NCBI GenBank assembly: GCA_029448655.1
Contig: JACCLO010000006.1
Location: 1,116,001-1,180,000 of the forward strand
Direction of reading: 5' to 3'
Source: Wolfiporia cocos
Taxonomy: Eukaryota; Basidiomycota; Agaricomycetes; Polyporales; Phaeolaceae
DNA length: 64,000 nt
The position numbers were made by a program, and so were the translations under genes. Of the stretch, positions 56,863 through 64,000 are shown one piece after another (positions within the stretch are counted from its first letter, which is position 1; the number at the start of each line of letters is the position of its first letter). The notes under the pieces were generated by a model. That model saw only the letters and a list, made by a program, of their open reading frames with translations, had not been told where the DNA came from and ran no database searches.

Positions 56863-59789
56863 ATGCATCGCAGCATCTGCCGTCTCGCCGAGTCCAGCTC
56901 GTCTGTTCTTCCGGCGAACTCACGGCGCCATGTATATACGGCCGCCCGGAGAGAGCCTCGAGACCCAATTCGTCTTTCGAAGCAAGAATACGACAAGGTC
57001 GAACTCACGAGCAAGGGCATCGCTGCAGCGGCAGCCAAAAAGGCCAACAAGCCGAACTGGAAGCATCCAAAAAGCCGAGACGGGGAGACTATCAGGCTCA
57101 CACAAGCGGTCAAGAACCAGGCCAACCCTGCTCCCCTCCCTTCTCTGGAGAAACAGCAGTTTTACTCCGAAGTCAATGAGTTCGCGTCTGGATTCAGCCT
57201 GCCTCAGTTTGAGGTGGTCGGAAAGTCGCTCGAGTTCAAGCCGGGGACGATGGTCGAGATCCGTCGGTGAGTCGCGCCCGGGATGCATGCAAGAGCCCGT
57301 CTCATTGCCTGTGCAGGAGCGAGACGACCATGCGCGGCGTCGTGCTGTTCGAGCTCCGGACGAGCATGGCGACCGTCGTGCACACGCTCACCGTGAGCGG
57401 AGAGGTCTGGCCGCACACGCAGAACGACGTCATGTTCGCGATCCCTTCATTCGTCCCGGACGACCTCATCACCCGGTGTGGCATGAACATGTTCGCCAGA
57501 GAGGAGCGGGATATCGCTGCGCGGGTGCAAGTGCTCAAGCGCCTACGGGACTTCCAATCCGTGATGGAGCGCCAGTGGACGGAGCACCACAGGGAGTTCA
57601 AGCAGATATACGAGAAAGTGCGGCACCCCCAGCCGGACGAGTGGGCGTCCATCACCCTCGAGCAGGCGGCGCGGCTCATCGACCCCGACTCGGCGGAGAT
57701 CCCGCTGATGACGAAATACGTCACACACTCGTACCTGTTCGAGCGAATTAAGCACTTTGTCCCAGACCAGACACAGTATCTTACCACAGAAATCTTCCGG
57801 GTACGGCCGCAAGCGCACATCGAGGACATCGACGCCGTCGATCGCATGGTCTCGCGGGATGACCCCCGCCTGGATGCTTTCATTGAAAAGGCCAAGCGCC
57901 TGATCTTGGCTGCCCGCGAGAGGGAGTCTGCAACGCTGCGGTCGCCGTTCTCTTTCGAGGAAGACACCTCTACAAGCTTCAACGCTGATGACATGACGTT
58001 CATCCGCTTCTTGAGGCACTCCATCCGGCACCGCCGGTCGATTCAGAGGGACCCATACCTGTCGTCTCAAACGTCTATTCTCAAAAAGATAGAATTGTAC
58101 TCGGATAGCACCATTTCATCCGCTACGACGCACCAGCTTCTCGTCGACATCGGCGTGCTACCCCCTTGGGAGGATCTCATCACTCGGGAAGAGTCTACAT
58201 ACAGCGGATTGGCCGCCGGTCCCCAGTTTGAAGTACAAACAAGCCCTACTGTCACACCGCAGACGTCTGCGCGGACCGCCTCGCAGAGCCAGCCCCTCGG
58301 TCCGGACGATTTCTACTCTCACGACATCGTCGACTCGCTCCGCCACGACTTTGGCGACATGCCAGTGTACGTTGTTGACGACATAACAGCGGAAGAGCTC
58401 GACGACGGAATATCAATAGAAGAGATACCCTCAGAGCCGGGAAAGGTCTGGCTCCACGTTCATATCGCCGACCCAACGGCGTTGATCCCGCCGACGCACT
58501 CCGTTGCTCGGCACGCGTATGAACAAAACGAGACGCTGTACTTCATTGACCGGAGCGTACCGATGCTACCGCCCCACAGCATTGTCGGCGCGAGCCTGGG
58601 CGAACCTGGCATGGATTATCAAAAGGTCATGACGTTCAGCGCGAAAGTCGATGGCGAAGGAAACATGGTCGAGTACAAAGTCAGGCCGGGCATCGTCCGA
58701 AACGTCCACATCTTGCAGTACGACGCCGTTGACATCGCCATGGGCCAACCTCTCGTCCCCGTCAGCTATCCCTTCGGCGAGCCGGCTACACCCAAAGCGG
58801 TTGGCGACGTTTCACGCGTCACACCGCCCATACTCAAGGACATGAACTTGCTCAAGAAGACTACGGCGGCCATCGTCGGGGAACGGCTCCGGAACAACGC
58901 ATTGTCGTTCGCCCTGCCACTCGCGACGGTAGGCCTGCAGCCCCGTCCGCTGCCGGATGTGCCGAGGGTGACGTCGGTGCCGTACGCATGGTCGGGCTTC
59001 CCAGCGCTGACGTACACGGTCGAAGAAAACCAGCGCACAGAGGTCGGCGCGCGCGCGATGGTCGCGGAGGCGATGCGGGCCGCGTGCCGGGTCGCCTCGC
59101 GCTTCTTCCGGGACCGCGGGATCCCCGCGCTGCGGCGCGCGTCGGGGGTGCCGGGGAGCATCGCCGCGGGCGCGCTGCACAAGGCGCTGGCGGCGCGCGA
59201 TGCGCAGGGCCTGGTCGACTTCTTTTTGACGCTCGAGCTCGGGATCGTGTACTCCGCGTCAGAGTACGTGACGGCGCCCGCGGCGCACGCGGTGCTCGGG
59301 ATCCCCGAGGGCGAGGGCTACACGCGCGTGACGTCGCCGCTGCGGCGCTTCAACGACATGCTCGCGCACTGGCAGATCAAGCACGCGCTCCTCGCGCCCG
59401 CCGCGCCGCACCTCGTCCCCGACGACCGCCTCCGCGCGCTCGGCGCGCAGATCGCGAGCCGCGAGACGCACAACCGCCGCGTCGCTCGCGCGCAGACGCA
59501 GTTCTGGGCGCACCGCTTCCTCGAGCGCTGGCAGGCGGCGCGGGCGAGCGGCGCGGGCGACGGGCCCGACCCCCTCCAGACGCTCGTCGCCCGCCCCGCG
59601 GAGGTGGCCGCGTGGAACGGGTGGAAGCAGTACCACCAGCAGCATGTGCACCTGCCTGGGCTCGGGCTGAAGGCGACCCTGGTCGGGCTCAGCGCGGGCG
59701 ACGTCTTCCCGATCGGCAGCTGTGTGGACGTGCGGATTGACGGGATTGAGCTCGGGATCAGGCCTGCGTTGTCGGTTAGGCGGAAGTAG
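56863..59789 (+). CDS. DSS1: Mitochondrial exoribonuclease II (Dss1/Cyt-4-type RNB protein)
   Basis: 3'-5' exoribonuclease of the mitochondrial degradosome, partner of the Suv3 helicase. Two exons (56863-57266 and 57317-59789) join in phase for 958 aa. The N-terminus (MHRSICRLAESSSSVLPANS) is presequence-like. The RNB catalytic domain spans roughly residues 485-800. VYVVDDITAEELDDGISIEE carries the metal-binding Asp cluster; VWLHVHIADPTALIPP is the HVADV-type block, and DRSVPMLPPHSIVGASLGEP follows. Late motifs are LPDVPRVTSVPY, then YTRVTSPLRRFNDMLAHWQI (the YxxVTSPLRRYxD signature with Phe for Tyr) and HNRRVARAQTQFW. The C-terminus, SAGDVFPIGSCVDVRIDGIE, resembles an S1-like RNA-binding end. 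The length matches fungal Dss1. GC content rises sharply across 59.0-59.7 kb. Confidence 0.93.
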
Positions 59790-61497
59790 CGTGCGTAGAC
59801 GTGTATTATTTGGCTGTATAGAGTAGTGTGCTGGGGTCTATCTCTACATTGTACCACAGCTCAATCCACCAGGATCATATGCCATCCTAGGGTTCCCCAT
59901 CTCTTGGCTCATGACAATGGCACGACAGAAACTTGGATCAAGGGTCGGCTGCATCTATCAGGCTCAGGCACCGGATATTATGCCCTACTTTGTCGTATCT
60001 CCATCGTATCTGGTGTATCAATCATGAATATGCCACATTGCGTTTGTCTAGGGGAAAGTGCTGTTGTTATATCGGCTAGCATGGGCTTGTGACCGACACT
60101 CGATGATGTCATATAAGCTATGAGATCACGTCTGTCGTCATTATCAAGATGAATGGTAGTGCAAATTGTTATGGCTAGGCCATTCTTACCGGCGGGAGAA
60201 ATTGGTAGAAGCCACGAGCAACCTCGGGTACGGCCGGTGGAGAAGTGTACAATTCATTTCGAACTGTCACCGTGAAGTTGTGAGGCACATCGATATCCAG
60301 GCTGCAGGCGGCGTCAGCTGCGGCGCCGCAGCCTGGTACCAATATTGAGCCACGTTTGACCACAGATTGCGTTGCAACCTTGGATTTTGTCAATTCCAGA
60401 GACATAGCTGCGTGACCAAATATGGCAATTCACCTTCCTTTTGTAGTCCGAAGTGCAGCTGTTAGCTGTCACAAAATCTAAGGCCGTGCGTCCAGCGATA
60501 TGCGGTGCCCACCGCATAGTCGTCAGCACGAGGAAATGACCGGTGTGGAAGTGAACTACAGTATTATTGTATTACACTATCATATTCCCAGACCGACGTG
60601 ATGCGCAAGGAAATAGGGCGCGGTCTGTGATCGGCCAAGCCACTGTATTATTATAGTTACTTGCCCAAATAGGCATCTCTTTGCTGTTCTCCACACTTCC
60701 GTCATATTTTGGGTCCTGTCATTCTCTCAGTCGGCTCTCGAATTCGCGTCCCATGCACATATAAACTGGCTTCGACGCGTTCATCTCCCCGCGCTCTTCT
60801 CGTATCTCGCTATCTCTGGGTTCTGGCGAGCGACGCCACCCCCTCGAGAGGAGCCGAACGGTCACATTGAGCACGAATAGTCGTGTAGTTTTATTTCGTC
60901 TATTCCCACACATACTCTCGCATACTTTATCGGCGACCTGCTTTTCTCTAGATCTGCATCTCCCTTCCTTGCCACACCAGCGGGAAAAGAGAGAAGGAAC
61001 GCATTGCCCAAGACGGTAAGCGCTGCTATCTTTGTGGCTGGAGACAGGGGCTGCGCGCAAGTCATGGGTCTGGTGCTTCTCTGATGAACATATCGTACGA
61101 CCGCACAAAGTGCCGAGTGGCATTCGATGGTACGATGCGACCAGCAGCAGGCGAGGTTGCGATGGACAGCCGTCTAGGCGCGGCAGCTCTCCAGATTGTC
61201 CTGGAACGGCTCTCACGCCCTCGTGGCGAACGCGCACCCACGACGCGCTCGCTGTGGGAATTTGCGCCCCGCAGCCGCGCAGGATGCGAACTGTGGCGGG
61301 CATGAGCGGCGCGCAGAGGCACCCGCACTGCCCCCCACGCACCGCCAGCAGACAAGCCCACGAGACCGCCTGCGAGCTGCCTCGAGGGCTGCCACCAGTC
61401 TACGCGACAGAACGCGGACAGCTCGCGCCTTTCGACGCGGCTGTCTGATTGCCGTATACGGCAGGTGGCAATCGTTCGATACTATTCGTGCATGCGC
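59790..61497. other. Intergenic region upstream of CYP51
   Basis: No gene is recognised. A minus-strand frame at 61342-60719 is long (207 codons) but Arg/Cys/Ser-rich with no domain. Pyrimidine-rich tracts near 60.8-61.0 kb could belong to a distal promoter. Confidence 0.45.
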
Positions 61498-61504
61498 TAT
61501 ATAA
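61498..61504 (+). promoter_or_regulatory. TATA box of CYP51
   Basis: TATATAA lies 93 bp before the ATG at 61597, with a pyrimidine-rich leader between. Confidence 0.5.
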
Positions 61505-61596
61505 TATTTTCCTATCCACTTTATTTCCCAAGCTGGCCCGTCCTGCTCCCTCCTAGCATCCCCCGCCGCTGAGCGTGCCTCCGCGCGCCGCACAAA

Positions 61597-63637
<2,041 letters not shown>

Positions 63638-63944
63638 TTGTAGTATTCTGGAATGTATCATGTCATATAGTAGATCACCAGGAAGTACCTACTGAATACC
63701 ATCTTAATCCTCTCCTATCGCGCGAATTCCGAAAGTCGGATCTGTCGGAAATCAGATAGCTCCCCAGCAGTGATTCGGCGTGTTAGCGTCCGCAAACGCC
63801 CAAGCCACAAACGATTGATGGCATCAGCGATCGACCACGATCCGTTACGTAATGGTGCACCTACGAGCGCCCACAGCCACAGCCGAGGGTCCTACTCCTT
63901 GTATTCACCCACCAGCTGCTGTGTGCTCGGCCCGGCTCACAACC
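63638..63944. other. Intergenic region downstream of CYP51
   Basis: CYP51 3' flank and upstream region of the next gene. Nothing further is seen. Confidence 0.5.
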
Positions 63945-64000
63945 ATGTCCTCATCGCTGCCCACGCTCTTCGTGCTCGCCATCGTGCTCGGGCTGATGGC
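63945..64000 (+). CDS. 5' end of a further gene, cut by the window edge
   Basis: The ATG at 63945 opens MSSSLPTLFVLAIVLGLMA, a hydrophobic N-terminus that could be a signal peptide or membrane anchor. Only about 18 codons are inside the window, so it cannot be identified. Confidence 0.45.
   Translation, partial: MSSSLPTLFVLAIVLGLM

Noticed and set aside
57302..58024. 240-codon minus-strand open frame
   Set aside because: Antisense shadow of DSS1.
60719..61342. 207-codon minus-strand open frame upstream of CYP51
   Set aside because: Arg/Cys/Ser-rich with no domain, no intron signals and random-like composition; overlapping frames of similar length exist on the plus strand.

Overview
The window is nuclear DNA of a filamentous basidiomycete, most likely a wood-decaying agaricomycete (Polyporales-like; this is an inference). 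The reasons are many short GT-AG introns (mostly about 45-65 bp), roughly 50-60% GC, secreted oxalate decarboxylase and cerato-platanin genes, a CYP51 with basidiomycete-style exons, and several conserved proteins of the kind seen in Agaricomycetes. About half of the window is gene-free and looks like eroded intergenic or transposon-derived sequence.

Layout. 0.2-8.9 kb: a mitochondrial pterin-dehydratase-like/zinc-knuckle protein (-), divergent from THG1, the tRNA-His guanylyltransferase (+); a small candidate gene (-) divergent from a conserved 211-aa protein (+); the SAGA deubiquitinase Ubp8 (-); and an unidentified coding-like region (-). 11.3-20.2 kb: secreted bicupin oxalate decarboxylase (+), two unrecognised proteins (14.4 kb -, 16.7 kb +), and a mitochondrial alpha/beta hydrolase of the ABHD11/Imo32 type (-). 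20.2-26.3 kb: gene-poor, with a decayed cerato-platanin copy at 23 kb upstream of an intact one at 24.5 kb. 26.3-29.3 kb: a plasma-membrane-type casein kinase 1 with unusually long introns. 29.3-38.8 kb: nearly empty, holding one small mitochondrial-type protein, an intron-containing tRNA-Tyr(GTA) with two partial 3'-half copies beside it, and an intron-containing tRNA-Ser(CGA). 38.9-42.6 kb: an NAD(P)-dependent extended SDR reductase (+), Vps51 (-) and a six-TM Frag1/DRAM/Sfk1 protein (-). 42.6-47.5 kb: gene-poor, containing a 966-bp non-autonomous mariner-like element with 36-bp terminal inverted repeats and remains of a DDE transposase. 47.6-59.8 kb: FrnE-like DsbA oxidoreductase, an 801-aa disordered nuclear-type protein, the Env7/STK16 kinase, a nucleolar-type U1-like zinc-finger protein (-), and divergent from it the mitochondrial RNase II Dss1 (+). 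61.6-64 kb: CYP51 (lanosterol 14-alpha-demethylase) and the first codons of a further gene cut by the window edge.

The genes do not form one pathway. Themes that recur are mitochondrial RNA and protein functions (THG1 in part, Dss1, the pterin-dehydratase-like protein, the ABHD11-like hydrolase), membrane trafficking and lipid biology (Vps51, Env7, casein kinase 1, Frag1/Sfk1, CYP51) and secreted wood-decay or host-interaction factors (oxalate decarboxylase, cerato-platanin). I found no convincing new multi-gene system. The observations most worth checking are the mariner-like element, the cerato-platanin pseudogene/gene pair, the tRNA-Tyr 3'-half copies, the hairpin-containing tRNA-Ser intron, the long introns in the casein kinase and FrnE genes, and the pterin-dehydratase/zinc-knuckle fusion.
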